Source: Jaapia argillacea MUCL 33604 (lineage: Eukaryota; Basidiomycota; Agaricomycetes; Jaapiales; Jaapiaceae). From it: a stretch of 64,000 bases of DNA. The notes beneath the pieces are model-generated. The model was given only the letters and a program-made list of their open reading frames with translations. It made no database searches and was not told the DNA's origin. The stretch lies in contig KL197730.1 of assembly GCA_000697665.1 (NCBI GenBank), positions 225,737-289,736 on the forward strand, written 5' to 3'. The translations under genes were made by a program, and so were the position numbers. This document shows positions 13,301-25,437 of this stretch, piece after piece (position 1 is the stretch's first letter; every line of letters starts with the position of its first letter).

Positions 13301-13619
13301 GGGGTGTAAACCGTGCTCCTGCAACAAGACGTGGGCGTTCCCGTTATCTGAATAATCCACTGACGAAATTATGAACAGCATGGGGCCTCGCAAGAGCATC
13401 ACCAGTGGGAATGTAGACAAGCCTTGCTACCGATGCAACAAGCAAGCCCGATAGTGGAGTAACCGCTACGATTTAATACCTCCTGTACAACAATCACCTT
13501 GAGTTTGCTTCTTGATAATATGCTTATGTAAATTCTTCGGTGAATGTCTCCAGCACGTGCCAGATTCGTTTGTATATAGTTAGGTTCCGTCCCTGGGCTT
13601 GACGGTCAACAGTGACACC
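10343..13619. other. 3.3 kb with no recognised gene
   Basis: Many small open frames on both strands, none carrying a motif I recognise and none linking to others through convincing splice sites. It may hold a decayed gene, a non-coding RNA or old repeat sequence. The final stretch should contain the promoter of the URC4 gene; a TATATAG sequence lies near 13573-13579, about 45 bp upstream of its ATG. Confidence 0.4.
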
Positions 13620-15268
13620 ATGAACACCACTAGCCAATTTACGCCCACAGTAACTGCTGCTTATCTTCGCACTCTACCAGCCATCCGGGAGAGATGCAAC
13701 CGAGTATACGATCTGGCAAAGAAAGGGAAGCTTGAGTACTTTGAATACCATGAGGATCAGGAATCAAGAGCTGCCGCTTTCTGCGTCGAGATTATGAAGG
13801 TAAATGATTAACATTCGCCATCCCTGTGATCAGCAACTTTACATCTTCGTGGCTTCTCAGCGTGATTTTGGTTCAAGCTTTGATAGCGTACGTTGGAACA
13901 TCTTTGTCAGGCGCACCTTTCAGCTCAACGTGGCGCCTACAGATTCCTCCTCATGGTCGCTGGAGACACCTCGACGCTGGTCTCCCTCGCGTTGAACCTC
14001 TCATTGAGAGATGGAAGGCATCCGAAGGCCTCGATACCAAGGAAATCACTAAACGGCTCATCGATTTGTTCCTTGTATCCGTTCTTCTCGACGCTGGAGC
14101 GGGGAACAAATGGGTGTATCATGACGGTCAATCGGGGCAGAAGTTCAGTCGATCGGAAGGTCTGGGAGTCGCTAGCTTCCAGATGTTTGAACAAGGGTTC
14201 TTTTCTGGTGACGCTGGCCAGCCCTACAGGGTAGATGGTATCATGTCCACTGCTCGTCCTTCGTCGGGACCTTTGAGTTGACGTACCTAAAGCCAGGGGC
14301 TTATCGCAAGTGACATCTGCCAAAACGGCTGCTGCGATGCAGGTTACTGACACCAATCCTGTCGTCGGCATTGAAGGTCGTACTTCTCTGTTGTTTAATC
14401 TCAGTCAAGCCCTCAATTCCAATCCAAACATCTTTGGGAGAGATGCAAGACCCGGAAATCTTATCGGTGCATCAGCATGCTGTTGATGCAGGCGATTGAG
14501 CATTGACCCTGTGATAGATTTCCTCGAGAAAGAATCCAGGATGGATGGCAACATCCGTCATGTCCCAATCGCCGCTCTATGGCACGCACTCATCGAAGGT
14601 CTTGCCCCTATCTGGCCAGACAGACTAACCCTTGGCGGAGTATCGTTGGGTGATGTTTGGCCTTGCAACGCTCTGAAAGCCTCCGCAGCTTCCGAAGAAG
14701 ACACTTTCGTACCTTTCCACAAGCTGACCGGCTGGATCACATACAGCTTGATCGAACCGATGCAGAAACTGCTCCACTGGGAATTCGATGGGATTGAAGA
14801 TATGACTGGATTGCCAGAGTACCGTAATGGTATGCCATACCACCTGTCCTCCCAGAATCGGAAGGGCAGTGCTAATGTTTCTGCATCCGTCCAGGCGGTC
14901 TCCTCGTGGACTTCGGTGTCCTTTCTCTGCGACCTAACGTTATTCCGAAGTCTTTCTATCCAGACCCGTCGACAGGCATTCCCCGTCTGCCCCCATCACA
15001 TCCTGCCATCGTGGAATGGCGGGCGATGACTGTGATTGAACTGTGAATCATGTCTAATCATTGTCATGGCGATTTTTCTGATCCCCCTTACAGGGATCGC
15101 ATTGCTGATTTGATCCGCTCGACACTTGGACTATCTCGCGAACAGCTGTCCCTGGCCCAGGTCCTGGAAAGCGCCACTTGGAAAGGAGGCAGGGAGATCG
15201 CGAAACAGAAGCGCCCTGAAGCTGGTGGTCCCCCCATCGATATTGACAGTGATGGAACAGTGTTTTGA
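13620..15268 (+). CDS. URC4: URC4/DUF1688 family uracil catabolism protein
   Basis: DUF1688 includes Lachancea kluyveri Urc4p, required with Urc1p for the URC pathway that uses uracil as a nitrogen source; its biochemical step is not settled. The ATG at 13620 gives MNTTSQFTPTVTAAYLRTLP. Exons joined by ordinary introns read PPHGRWRHLDAGLPRVEPL, LLDAGAGNKWVYHDG, SEGLGVASFQMFEQGFFS, EGRTSLLFNLSQAL, VPIAALWHALIEGLAPIWP, LTGWITYSLIEPMQ and GLPEYRNGGLLVDFGVLS. A penultimate exon carries FYPDPSTGIPRLPPSHP, and the end is LESATWKGGREIAKQKRPE with the stop at 15266-15268. Every conserved block is present, so this copy appears whole. It converges with transporter copy A, only 107 bp away, and its 3' end recurs as broken copies near 18.6, 25.1 and 29.0 kb. 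Confidence 0.92.
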
Positions 15269-15375
15269 GCCAATCACATCCAGATTCATTCTGAGTAGAA
15301 GGCGGGTATTGTACAAAATAAAAAGTCCCTGCAAGGTGTAGCGTCTAACGTGTGAATCAATGCGATGCATCGATT

Positions 15376-18080
15376 TCACCGTCGTTTCAGCTCCCGCGAA
15401 AGTCGCAAACATAACACAAACGCAGCGGCGGCCGCAATGCCTCCCAAGCTATCAAACTTGGTTCATAAAGATTAGAGAAGTCCGACGGAATGCCACTTAC
15501 CGGAAGATAATGGCAACCGAGTTGGGGCCGTCGGCTTGATCAACCTCACCGTCTTCATCTCTCAGGAATAGCAACTCATTCAGAGTGTTGTTTGCAGGTG
15601 TTGCCAAAGTGACATTGCCGATGGGTGGTGTATTGCCTGGATGGTGACCGTGAAGAACAGACTTTGTTGGCTCGAAGATAGCAAATATGATTGAGGAAAG
15701 CCCTGTGACCAGGAACTGTGGGATGACGATGAAGATATTGTGGATCCCCTATTCACCGCGTATGTGAGTCATAATACCAGAGGGGAAAGAGGAAGGCATA
15801 CGAGAATGACGCCGGCTTTTGCACTGAGATCGCCTCCTCCGACCTTCTTTGCGCCTGCAAGGGGTGTATCCTCTCTTAAGGCAGGTCGACTAGGACTTAG
15901 TCTCGCCTCGGGATGTTGCATGAGGACGGACTCGTGCGCCCGTACTCTTACTTCCCCGTTCCCTCCTTCCACGGAAACCGAGGATCGGCCGGACACCACA
16001 CCCTCTTCCTCCTCCTCCTCCTCGTCCCCAACCACTAAGAACCTTCTCTCCTCCGAAGTTCGATCCCGAAACGGAGAGTCTCCTGATCTTCGGTTGCGGG
16101 TGTCGCCGAGTAGAATAGACGCGGCATCAGGATCCGGATCGTCGCTGAGAGTAAATGTGTCGGAGCGAATAGCCTCGCCGAGCTAATTTGAAACAGAAGT
16201 TGACGACGAAGAAGGGGAGGGACGGAGCGTCAGTGATCTGGAATTAGGTGACAAAGAAGAACCGATAAGTGCGCTCGGCATACCAGGGAGAAGGGCACCC
16301 ATTGAGTGATAGCCCACGCGAAGCCAGTTAAACTCATAAGGATCGTCGCTCCTGCTACACTTGATGTAAAGCTAAATTCCGTGATCCGGATAAGCATGAC
16401 TCAGGGCACGGACAAGTGAGCAGGAGACACTTACAGGGTGGCACCCATACAACATGCGAAAAGAAGATGAGAAGCAGCCCACAAGGTAGCAAGGTGGACC
16501 TTGCAGGCCTGAGGGCTCTTCACCTCAAACCATTCATTCCCATTCCTCTCCTTCTCAGCTTCTTCATCGTAGGCGAACAAAGGTGCCAAGAAGTTTGTCA
16601 CCAGACTCAACACCGCGCTATAAAGCATCGCTCTGGTTCCCAATCTGGTAGCTTCAGCGTCCCAGCGCTCGATTGCGCCGTCGTCGGCATCGGCGGGAAG
16701 AGGGTTGGCTCGTTTGTACAGCTCACCGATGTAGACCGTCGTGTAGAATAACACGGGGAACCATCCTAACCACGCGCTAAGGGATGTCAGTCTCGTGGGC
16801 GTACAGGCAGAAGACTTACTCACAAAAACTGGATGAAACACTGCTCGGGTTGAGAAGAGAGCGGGATATTGATTTATCATTACTAACGAGACCAACGAAG
16901 ATGAGAGAACAGGGACGCACAATCTGCCGAATGACCCTAGGGAGCTTGAGCATATTGTCCCACAATAACTTCATCTCGGCTACAAGGCCCTTTTCGGCCT
17001 GACTGTGACCAAGTGTTCAAAACCAAGTTTCCCAAGACAATAAGTCATACATACCTCGTGGAAGCCACCAAAACCTTCTCCTTTACACAGTACGACATTA
17101 TCGAGTGGGTAATGATGAGAAGGACCGCAGTGATGATTGACAAAACTTCAAGCTCCGTCTTGCCCAGCATGGGGAAGATGGATGTCAGGTCGATGTTTCC
17201 GCTGCGTGGTTTGAAGGATGAGATCGACTGGACAACAATTGAAGGCCCACTTACACGAAGAAACCTGCGACGCTTCCAATACCGAGCATACGAGCGGCCC
17301 ACGCGTTTCCACTGGCTTGTTCGGACGTTGGAAGAGTATCAACAAGCAGAGCACGATCGACAGCTTGCACTGACAACACATTGATAAGCTGAATTCGGGA
17401 TATAAAGTCTGTGGCAAAACATATGCGGACCTGCGTTCACAGAAAAGTCGATGCAGTAAATTGATAAGATGGCCAGCCAGATGGTGAGGATATCATTCTA
17501 AGACCTCCTCAGTACATAATATCAAACATACCATTAAATGGGATCAACTTACCGCAGTAGTTGCTGACATGGTGAATATCCCGGCAAATTGTCTCGTGAA
17601 TCCGAGAAGGAGGACTGCAAAGACACACAGAGCGACTCCTGATAGCATATACGGTCTCCGTCGTCCAAATCTTGATTTTGAGTTATCAGCAAGGACACCT
17701 GGAATGTACGAGCACCACGTCAGCGCACGTTCGGAGCTATTATGATGGGGGAAACATACCAATTACAGGCTGGACAATCAGGCCAGAGAGTGGACCAGCG
17801 AGGAATACAACTGCCATGAGCGACTTCTTCAGCCCCAAGGAGAGCAGATATGGTGACGCTTCACACCGACTCTATGTCAATATTCGGATGCTGAATGTCG
17901 TAAGTCAAGCGCACCATACGACATCTCAACCGACCATAACACCTGCACGCCGAGGAGACCTATCGTCAGAGTTGGGAGTTGGAGCCATCTTGGACCCAAA
18001 ATCTTCGAGACGCCTGTCAGTTGCGAGCCATCCTCCCGCTCTCCTTCCTCAGTCACGGGTAGTGCTGAAAAGCCTGTCAT
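15376..18080 (-). CDS. Sucrose/alpha-glucoside-type transporter, copy A
   Basis: GPH-family member (plant SUT / S. pombe Sut1-like), expected to couple H+ to disaccharide uptake at the plasma membrane through 12 TM segments. The start MTGFSAL at 18080 is fixed by an in-frame TAG two codons upstream. Exon 1 ends LWSVEMSY and splices into ASPYLLSLGLKKSLMAVVFL. Then follow VLADNSKSRFGRRRPYML (loop 2-3 signature), AVDRALLVDTLPTSEQ, FPMLGKTELEVLS, the TM-rich WFPVLFYTTVYIGELYKRAN, a long variable loop rich in Glu and Ser, and IFIVIPQFLVTGLSSIIFAI with FEPTKS. The last exon ends CLRLSRELKRR, TGA at 15376. About 600-650 residues. Copies A and D share more variants than either does with B or C. Sugar specificity cannot be read from the sequence. 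Confidence 0.86.
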
Positions 18081-18615
18081 CAGCTAAGGTGAAGCTCTGC
18101 TTAGTACCCCAGTTCTAAAGTCGCCTGAATCCAAGTCTACAGCAGTTCAGTTTGTCGGTCCTGATATAGATGGTGGCCGACACTGTATCAAGCACAGTGT
18201 ATCAAGATGAGGAGCCTTTGGGCTGCGCGGTCGTGGCGCTGGTGCCAACGGAGAATAGGTGTGACTAATATGTAACGGTGTGACATGCTGAACTCGATCG
18301 AAATCTTGGAAACAGAATAGAACAGAATCTTCGGCTTTGTTTTTCCAATGTCTGGTTCCTCACTACCTTACTTCCCTCGTCGTCACCTGGTCGAGATAAT
18401 CATTATGGTGCGTACAGAACTGCAACTACTCCGGTGCAATCTTCTTCTGTCATTGACTTGTTCAATATGCGTTGCCTTTCTGTGACCGTCTGGATAAACC
18501 CAGCAGATCTCTACCGGCGGAACCTAAGAGTTTTCCCCGGAACACTAGCTTTCTCAAGTACTCTCAGGATATTCAGGATGTTGCGACGAACGTTAACCTT
18601 CTGAGACCTGGTCAG
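18081..18615. other. Upstream region of transporter copy A
   Basis: It should contain the promoter of copy A. The first 200 bp align with the same position upstream of copy D (both contain 'ggtgccaac' and 'catgctgaac'). Beyond about 18300 the similarity is lost, so unit A is shorter than the others. Confidence 0.5.
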
Positions 18616-18619
18616 GACT

Positions 18620-18963
18620 TCAGGGACTTGTCAGATGGCTAATCGACTTTGATTTGCCCTCCCTGCGACTTAACGCTACCCGAAGGCTTTCTATCTGGAC
18701 CCTCGACAGGCATTCCGCACCTGCCCCCATTCTGCCATCGTGGACGAGGACGGTGATTGAACTATAGGGCCCGCCTTATTATTTTCATCGATCCTACTGT
18801 ACAGCGACCACATTGCAGATAAGATCCGCTGGCAATATCTCGTGCGCAGTTGACCCTCGCCAAATTCCGGGCAAGTGCCACCTGGATTAGAGGCAAGGAG
18901 ATCGCGAAATAGAAGTGCTCTAATGCTGGCGGGCCCCATCGAGATTGACAGTGATGGAACAGT
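18620..18963 (+). pseudogene. Broken 3' fragment of URC4 (unit B)
   Basis: Aligns with 14893-15268 of the intact gene: the stretch reading ctcgacaggcattccgc matches the STGIP codons, followed by 'ctgccatcgtgga', 'ggcaaggagatcgcgaaa' and 'attgacagtgatggaac'. Small indels and an in-frame stop (cgaaaTAG where the intact gene has cgaaaCAG) exclude function. It carries only the last two exons, so it came with the transporter as a passenger. Confidence 0.85.
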
Positions 18964-18980
18964 CCTTGAGACAACTTCAT

Positions 18981-21634
18981 TCAGTAATTTCGTCGGCGTT
19001 TCAGCTCTCGCGAAAGTCGCAAGCACAACACAAACGCAACGGCGGCCGCGATGCCCCCCAAGCTACAAAGGTTTGTTTATAGAGATCATCGGAGTTCAGG
19101 GAACGCCACTCACCGGAATATGATGGCCACCGAATTAGGGCCGCCGGCCTGATCTACACGATCGCCATCCTCGTCTCTCAGGAATAGCAAGTGGTTCAGA
19201 GTAGTATTTGCAGGTGCCGCCAAAGTGACATTGTCGATGGACTGTGTCACCCCTGCATGGCGATGGTGAATAACAGACTTTGTTGGCTCGAAGATAGCGA
19301 ATATGATCGAGGAAAGCCCTGTCATCAGGAACTGTGGGATGACTATAAAGATATTGTGGATCCCCTATTCACCGCGTATGTCAGTCATTATACCAGAGGG
19401 GAAAGAGGAAGGCGAACGAGAATGACGCCCGCTTTTGCACTGAGATCGCCCCCTCCAACCTCCTTTGCGCCTTCAAGGTGCGTATCCTCTCGCACTCTCA
19501 ACTCCCCGCTCCCCCCTTCCATCGAAACCGACGACCGACCAGACATCCCATCCTTTCCCTCTTTCTCCTCATCCTCCTTCCCTTCCTCGACCAGCAAGAA
19601 CCTTGTTTCCTCCAAAGATCCGTCCCGACATGGAGAGTCTCCAAACCGTAGGTTGTTGGTGTCGCGAAGTAGGATAGATTCATCATCAAGATCAGAACCT
19701 TCGCTGAGGGGAGCTGCGTCCGAGCGAATAGCCTCACCGAGCTAATTTGAACAGGAATTAACGACGGGGGAAGAACGGTGCGTCAGTGATTCGGAATTAG
19801 GTGACGAGGAACAACCACTAAGCTATACGGTTGGCTTACCAGGGAGAAGGGCACCCAATGAGTGATAGCCATTGAGAACCCAGTCAAACTAATAAGGATT
19901 GTCGCGCCCGTCACGCTTGATGTGAAGCTAGAATTCAGTGTGCCGGATAAGCTTACCTCGGGACACGTACTAGTGAGCAGGGGAAACTTACAGGGTGGCG
20001 CCCATACAGCAAGAGAAGAGGAGATCCGAAACAGCCCACAATATAGCGAGGTGGACCTTGCAGGCCGGAGGGCTCTTGGCTTCGAACCACTTATTTCCAT
20101 TCCTCTCCTTCTCAGCTTCTTCGCCATAGGCAAATAAAGGTGCCAAGAAGGTCGTCACGAGACTCAATAGGGCGCTGTAAAGCATCGCTCTGGTCCCCAA
20201 TCTGGTAGCTTCAGCGTCCCAGCGCTCGATTGCGCTGTCGTCGGCGTCGGCAGAAAGAGGATTGGCTCGTTTGTACAGTTCACCGACGTAGACCGTTGCG
20301 TAGAAGAAAACGGGGAACCGTCCTAACACCGAGCTAAGGACTGTCAGTTTCGTAGTCCTACAGTTTGAATATTCACTCACAAAAACTGGATGAAACACTA
20401 CTCAGGTTGGGAGGCACGGGGGGAACATGTACCGTCATCAACAGGACAAGGAGGATATGGAAAGATGGACGCACAATCTGTCGAATGACCCTAGGGAGTT
20501 TGAACATGGTATCCCAAAATAACTTCAACTTGGCCACAGCACCCTTTTCGGCTTGGCTGGAACCATAACATTTTAATCGGTGCGACAAAAAAAAGACAAC
20601 AAACGACTCGTACGTCGTTGGTGCCACCAAAACCTTCTCCTTTACACAGTACGACATCGACAAATGGGTGATGATGAGAACGATGACGGTTAGAATTGAC
20701 AAAACTCCGAGCTCCGTCTTGCCCAGCATGGGGAAGATGGACGTCAGGTCAATGTTTCCGCTGCATGGTTTGAAGGATGAGATCGACTTCACGGTGAATG
20801 AAGGTTGACATACACAAAAAAACCGGTGATGCTTCCGATACCATGCATACGAGCAGCCCATGCATTCCCACTCGCTTGTTCAGAGGTTGGAAGGGTATCA
20901 ACAAGCAGAGCACGATCTACAGCTTGCACTAATGACACATTGACGGGATAAGCTCAGGACAAAGTCAGGAAGGACATCTGCGGACCTATGTTCACGGAAA
21001 AGTCGATGCAGTAAATTGACAATATGGCCAGCCAGATGGTAAGGATATCATTCTGAGACCTCCTCAGCATACATTATCGAATATACCATCAAAAGGGGAT
21101 TGACTTACAGTGGTAGTGTCTGGTAATGTGAATATCCCGGCGAATTGCCTCGTGAATCCCAGAAGGAGTAGTGCCAAGACACAAATAGCGACTCCCGAGA
21201 GCATGTACGGTCTCCGTCGACCAAACCTTGATTTTGAGTTATCGCTGAGGACACCTGGAGTGCACAAGCACCACGTCAGCGCGTGTCCGAAGTTATTATG
21301 AACAGGGAAACACACCGACTATAGGTTGGACAATTAGGCCAGAGAGGGGGCCGGCGATGAGTACAATTGCCATGAAGGACTTCTTCAGACCCAAGGATAG
21401 CAGATATGGTGACGCTTCACAGACTCCAGATCAGTATTCGGATGCCGAATATCACAAGTCAAGCGCACCATATGACATCTCAACAGACCATAATATCTGC
21501 ACGCCCAGAAAACCTATTGTCAGATTTGGCATTTGGAGCCATCTTGGACCGAGAATCTTCGAGGCTCCTCTCAGTTGCGACCCATCTTCCCGCTCCCCTG
21601 GCTTGGCTGCAGCGAGTGCTGAGAAGCCAGTCAT
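18981..21634 (-). CDS. Sucrose/alpha-glucoside-type transporter, copy B
   Basis: Same family and exon layout as copy A. Starts MTGFSALAAAKPGEREDG at 21634 and has VLSDNSKSRFGRRRPYML, NIDLTSIFPMLGKTELGVLS, RFPVFFYATVYVGELYKRAN and TGLSSIIFAIFEPTKSV. The terminal block CLRLSRELKRR is followed by three extra residues (RNY), because the usual TGA reads CGA here and the stop moves to 18981. Closest to copy C (shared 'ttggaccgagaatcttcgag' stretch in exon 1). No interrupting stop was found, but full intron-by-intron checking was not possible. The DNA transposon lies about 1.2 kb upstream of its start. Confidence 0.83.
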
Positions 21635-22798
21635 CAGCGAATGTGAGGCGCTTCTTGATTCCCCGATTCTTCAGTTGCCTGGAACCAACGCTCTACAGAG
21701 ATCTAATGTGTCGCTCCTGATACAGATGGCGGCCAATGGCGTATCCAAGATGAGGAGCCCTTGAGCTGCGCACTCGTGGTGTTCGTGCGGACCAAAAGGA
21801 AGTGATTTACATGCACTGGTGTGACATGCTGAACTTAAACAAATGGTTGCGAGTCGGTCTCTGTGTTGAACAACAGGGACGAAGTGAATGTCGTTATCGT
21901 GGGCGCCTATAGAAACGATGAACCACATACAGACCGACCGTCTGCATGCCCTAGGCCGAGAGGAGATATCATGGCAGCTGGCGAAGGAGCTATTAACTAA
22001 CAAGGGTAGGGTATGACCGAATGGACCACTGGGAACGATCCTCGCGTGTGGCTAAGCAGAGTCCTTCGACACGAACGGAAAACCAAGACCTGGTCTTGTG
22101 AGGCTATACGGAATCCCGATATCAGAATCAGCTCATTTGCTATGGCACCTCCGAATCCGATGCGAGCGTATCCTCGACTAAACTTGTTACGGCGTCTCTC
22201 ATACACAGAATGCATTAATAGAAGAGCAATGTTCTGTATATGGAATCCTCGAGTGACGTGAATGGAAGAAAAGCAGGACACACCATACAGCAAACCCGTA
22301 ACTGATGGATCTCAATGATGGATGTCCGACGAACGCCGGAATCTGGATTGCAGGCTGATGAACTCCAGGAAGTAGCGTAGCCACCGGAGATTGATGTCCT
22401 CAGAGGTTGTTGAGATCACAGCTCACATTTTTGACGGTAGACCGCACACATGTACACATAGGAAGGCAAATACCCAAGAAACTCGACCATAAAGGCCTGC
22501 TAACTTGCAAATTGAGTCTTCATAGTGGTAATGTGATCAGACTTCGAATATCTTTCGAAGGGCGGTAGGTACTTCAAGTTCACGCGACTCAAGTTCACCA
22601 ATCCTCGAAGCCTCGGTACTAAATTCAAATTCCTGGTGATCACGACACCCGTCCTAGAGAACGAAGATTGTCTCATTTGTGTTGGTCACCAAGGTTAATC
22701 AGAGGGTAGTGATTGACCAAGAACTGAAAACGCATTCGCTGCCATAAGTATCTTGATGGACATCCTCAAGCACCGGCAACGTACCCTAAGAGTCCTGG
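21635..22798. other. Upstream region of transporter copy B
   Basis: Non-coding as far as can be seen. It aligns in patches with the regions upstream of copies C (about 28.3-28.9 kb) and D (about 32.1-33.2 kb), for example around 'cagcaggacacacca' type sequence and 'gttggtcaccaaggt'. It is part of the duplicated unit and should contain the copy B promoter. Confidence 0.55.
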
Positions 22799-22806
22799 GG
22801 AAAGGC

Positions 22807-23240
22807 AGGACCCCTGATAATTGCGGTTAATGTCGGTCTGCGCACGGACAAAATTGGCACCCGCGCAGCGGGAGCTCAAGTCGTATCCGGACACCAGGGA
22901 CACCAAAGTTACAGACACCTCAGGGGAAAAGTCCGGACAACGGGTGTCGGTAGGCATTGAGGTCCGTCCAAACTCGGACAAAAATTGGTCCTTTCGACCT
23001 TTAAAACCCAGGCTCCTTAAACCATCCGTCGCTACAGCGTTCTCGCTCCTTCATCCGAGGGCAAGAGGGTGATGTGGCAACTTTGTTTGTACATATGTAT
23101 AGAATTACTATATTAGGCCGAACAAGAGGAGGAGAACGCTGTAGGACGGCTGGCACAAATGGTCATCCGAGGATTCGCCGTTCGACGAATATGGTGTCTG
23201 ACTCAGCCGTCGAAATGCCAGGATTTGCGTCGATAACCTC
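22807..23240 (+). repeat. Left terminal inverted repeat
   Basis: Pairs with 24600-25059. The segment from about 23020 to 23240 (from 'ctccttaaaccatccgtc' to 'cgtcgataacctc') is almost identical to the other arm in reverse complement. The outermost 35 bp also match with a few substitutions; the part between is rearranged. Confidence 0.85.
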
Positions 23241-23712
23241 CAACTTGGGAAGTTAACCTCGGCTTGCTAAGTCAACGTGAAACCCTTGGAAAACACCTTG
23301 TACGAGCAGTGTACGAAGGGGATCATATATATGTGGTCTTTGGGGTACAAGTACAGCACACGGTATGCGAAAGTCAAACTAAGTAAATACAAGTGTCCAT
23401 GACTTCCCCGGCAACATCGTGATTTCCGAGCTCAGGTGGCATCTGAAGCACAGGAGGACTCAAGGAAAGGATGGAACAGAGAAGGTCATGGTTCGTGGAT
23501 GGTCAAGGTGGGGATTGGCGAAAAGGCTGCATGGGAGTGTGTCGATCGGAAAGATGAAATGAAGAGCAGTGGGTAATATACCGAGACCTCGCCTTGGCAA
23601 ACGAAAACCGCATTCGCGGAGAGGAAGGTGACGGAGGACGTAGATGCTGAGAGTCGTGGCAGTTGACAGGGCAATACAAAGTAGCTTCGTAGGTTAATAT
23701 TGCGACAGTACG

Positions 23713-23763
23713 GATGTGGTTTGGGTTCAGATGTGGTTTGGGTTCAGATGTGGTTTGGGTTCA
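23713..23763. repeat. Three copies of a 17-bp tandem repeat
   Basis: GATGTGGTTTGGGTTCA is repeated exactly three times head to tail inside the transposon centre, followed by a partial fourth copy (GATGT). Confidence 0.9.
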
Positions 23764-24599
23764 GATGTTGTGGCGGGATGAAGGGTTGCGGGTGCATGTG
23801 GAAGCGAATGATGTAGTTGGGATGCGGTACCAGCTTGAGAGTGGCTATGATGTTGAGAACGCAAATTGACGCGAGGGCGAGGGCCAGCGTTGCTCGTCCG
23901 GGAGGCGCGTTGCGTGCGAGGGTTAGTCGAGCGGTAACCGGATATTTACGTCCTTCCGAGAGGCTCGCCAATGCTCGACGTGTCAAGGGTGGATTGTCTG
24001 GTCATGTACCACTCCTTTTTCACATCCCGCACGAACAGCCGCCCTCGCGAATATGGACTGTAGGGAAGGACAAGCTATTGAAGTACTGGGTTGGTGACAA
24101 GATATCAATGACCGAGAAGATTGCTCCCTGGGATCGGTTAAGCGACCTCCTACATAGTTGGCAGGATAATTCAAATTTCACAGCAAATCAAGTTGCAAGA
24201 TGTCGCAGTTGTGGTTGATGGGATGGTCAGGGCGTCAGATGTACATAAGTTAAGCAACGAGGTGCTACTTGAGGGCCGCACGTCGAAAAGTCTTCAAGAT
24301 TCTGCGCTGATGGGCCATCGAGGCCAGGGAAACCCAACATGTATACCACAATTCTTGAGGGATAGCAGTTAGTGTCGATGCCGTAGATGTGTTTCTGTCG
24401 AGCACCGGGGATTCAGAAGGGTTCGTTTGGTTGTATTTCGGAGGTGAACATCAGCCACTGAGTGCATAGTGCCTTGATAATTCCAATCGCAAAAGCCCAG
24501 TAAAAAAGAGATGATCCAGATGCGAATTTGCTTTGGATGCGGGGAAACAGAGTGTGGAGTGCGGAGGGAGCAAGTTACTTGGTCGATTTTAGAGGAGCG

Positions 24600-25059
24600 A
24601 GGTTATCGACGCAAATCCTGGCATTTCGACGGCTGAGTCAGACACCATATTCGTCGACCGGCGAATCCTCGGATGACCATTTGTGCCAGCCGTCCTACAG
24701 CGTTCTCCTCCTCTTATTCGGCCTAATATGGTAATTCTATACATATGTACAAACAAAGTTGCCACATTACCCTCTTGCCCTCGGATGAAGGAGCGAGAAC
24801 GCTGTAGCGACGGATGGTTTAAGGAGCCTGTTTAAAACCATGATACCTGAATCAAGAAAATTTATTGCCCTACATAGGCATTTATAAGGAAATTTCGCGT
24901 GAGACAATATTTATGTCGTGCTAATGTCCGGACAAAAAATTGGTATTTTGTGATGTTAGGTCTCCATCCGGACGTACTGGCGACATCCCAAGGGGTGTCG
25001 CGTCCGGACATGGGTCCAAAAATCCCAGACTGACATCAAGCACGATTATCAGGGGTCCT
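24600..25059 (-). repeat. Right terminal inverted repeat
   Basis: Reverse-complement partner of 22807-23240. It holds an AT-rich segment near 24850-24930 that the left arm lacks. Confidence 0.85.
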
Positions 25060-25089
25060 GGAAAGGCTTCCCAACTCATTCAGGACCTC

Positions 25090-25415
25090 ATGATCAGGAA
25101 CGTGCCAGATTGCCGATGAACTTTGTGTGCATTCCCTGCGACGTAACATTATCCTAAAGTCTGTGTACACACCGCCTGCTCCCATTACATCTTGCCATCA
25201 TGGGCGGTGATGGCGGTTGAACTACAGGGCATGCGTTATCATTTTCATTTGGATGCTTTCTGACTGCTACTATTAGACGGCGACCGTACTGTTGATAAAC
25301 GCCGGGCCTATCTCGCACGCAGCTGACAAGTACCATTTGGAATGGAGACAAGGAGATCGCGAAATAGAAGCACGCCCAACACTGGTGGAGAGCGATAACG
25401 ATGTGATAGTCATTT
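25090..25415 (+). pseudogene. Broken 3' fragment of URC4 (unit C)
   Basis: Aligns with the URC4 tail: 'ccctgcgacgtaacattatcc' type sequence near 25133, 'ctcccattacatcttgccatc' near 25178, and 'caaggagatcgcgaaa' near 25350. It has lost segments (the STGIP codons are missing) and has the same cgaaaTAG stop as unit B, which supports a shared ancestor for B and C tails. Confidence 0.8.
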
Positions 25416-25437
25416 GAGCCAACCTCACCCAGTGATT

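Larger units (their letters stand above)
22807..25059. mobile_element. Non-autonomous DNA transposon with long terminal inverted repeats
   Basis: The ends read AGGACCCCTGATAAT and its reverse complement, flanked by an 8-bp direct repeat GGAAAGGC (22799-22806 and 25060-25067). If one more base (C) is counted in each TIR, the duplication becomes 6 bp. The TIR arms are about 430 and 460 bp. The inner 200 bp of the arms are nearly identical and the outer part is diverged, with repeated TCCGGAC-like subterminal motifs. The 1.35 kb centre has no recognisable transposase. An 8-bp duplication fits hAT, while long TIRs are more like Mutator-type elements; the superfamily is open. It sits between transporter units B and C and so post-dates that duplication. 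Confidence 0.85.

Noticed and set aside
15740-16186. Long plus-strand Ser/Pro-rich frames in each transporter copy (also near 19.2-19.7, 25.7-26.2 and 29.6-30.1 kb)
   Set aside because: They are the antisense of the acidic Glu/Ser loop of the transporters; the minus-strand reading has the conserved protein.
23744-23986. Minus-strand frame inside the TIR transposon
   Set aside because: Considered as transposase or captured gene, but no catalytic motif or family resemblance could be seen.
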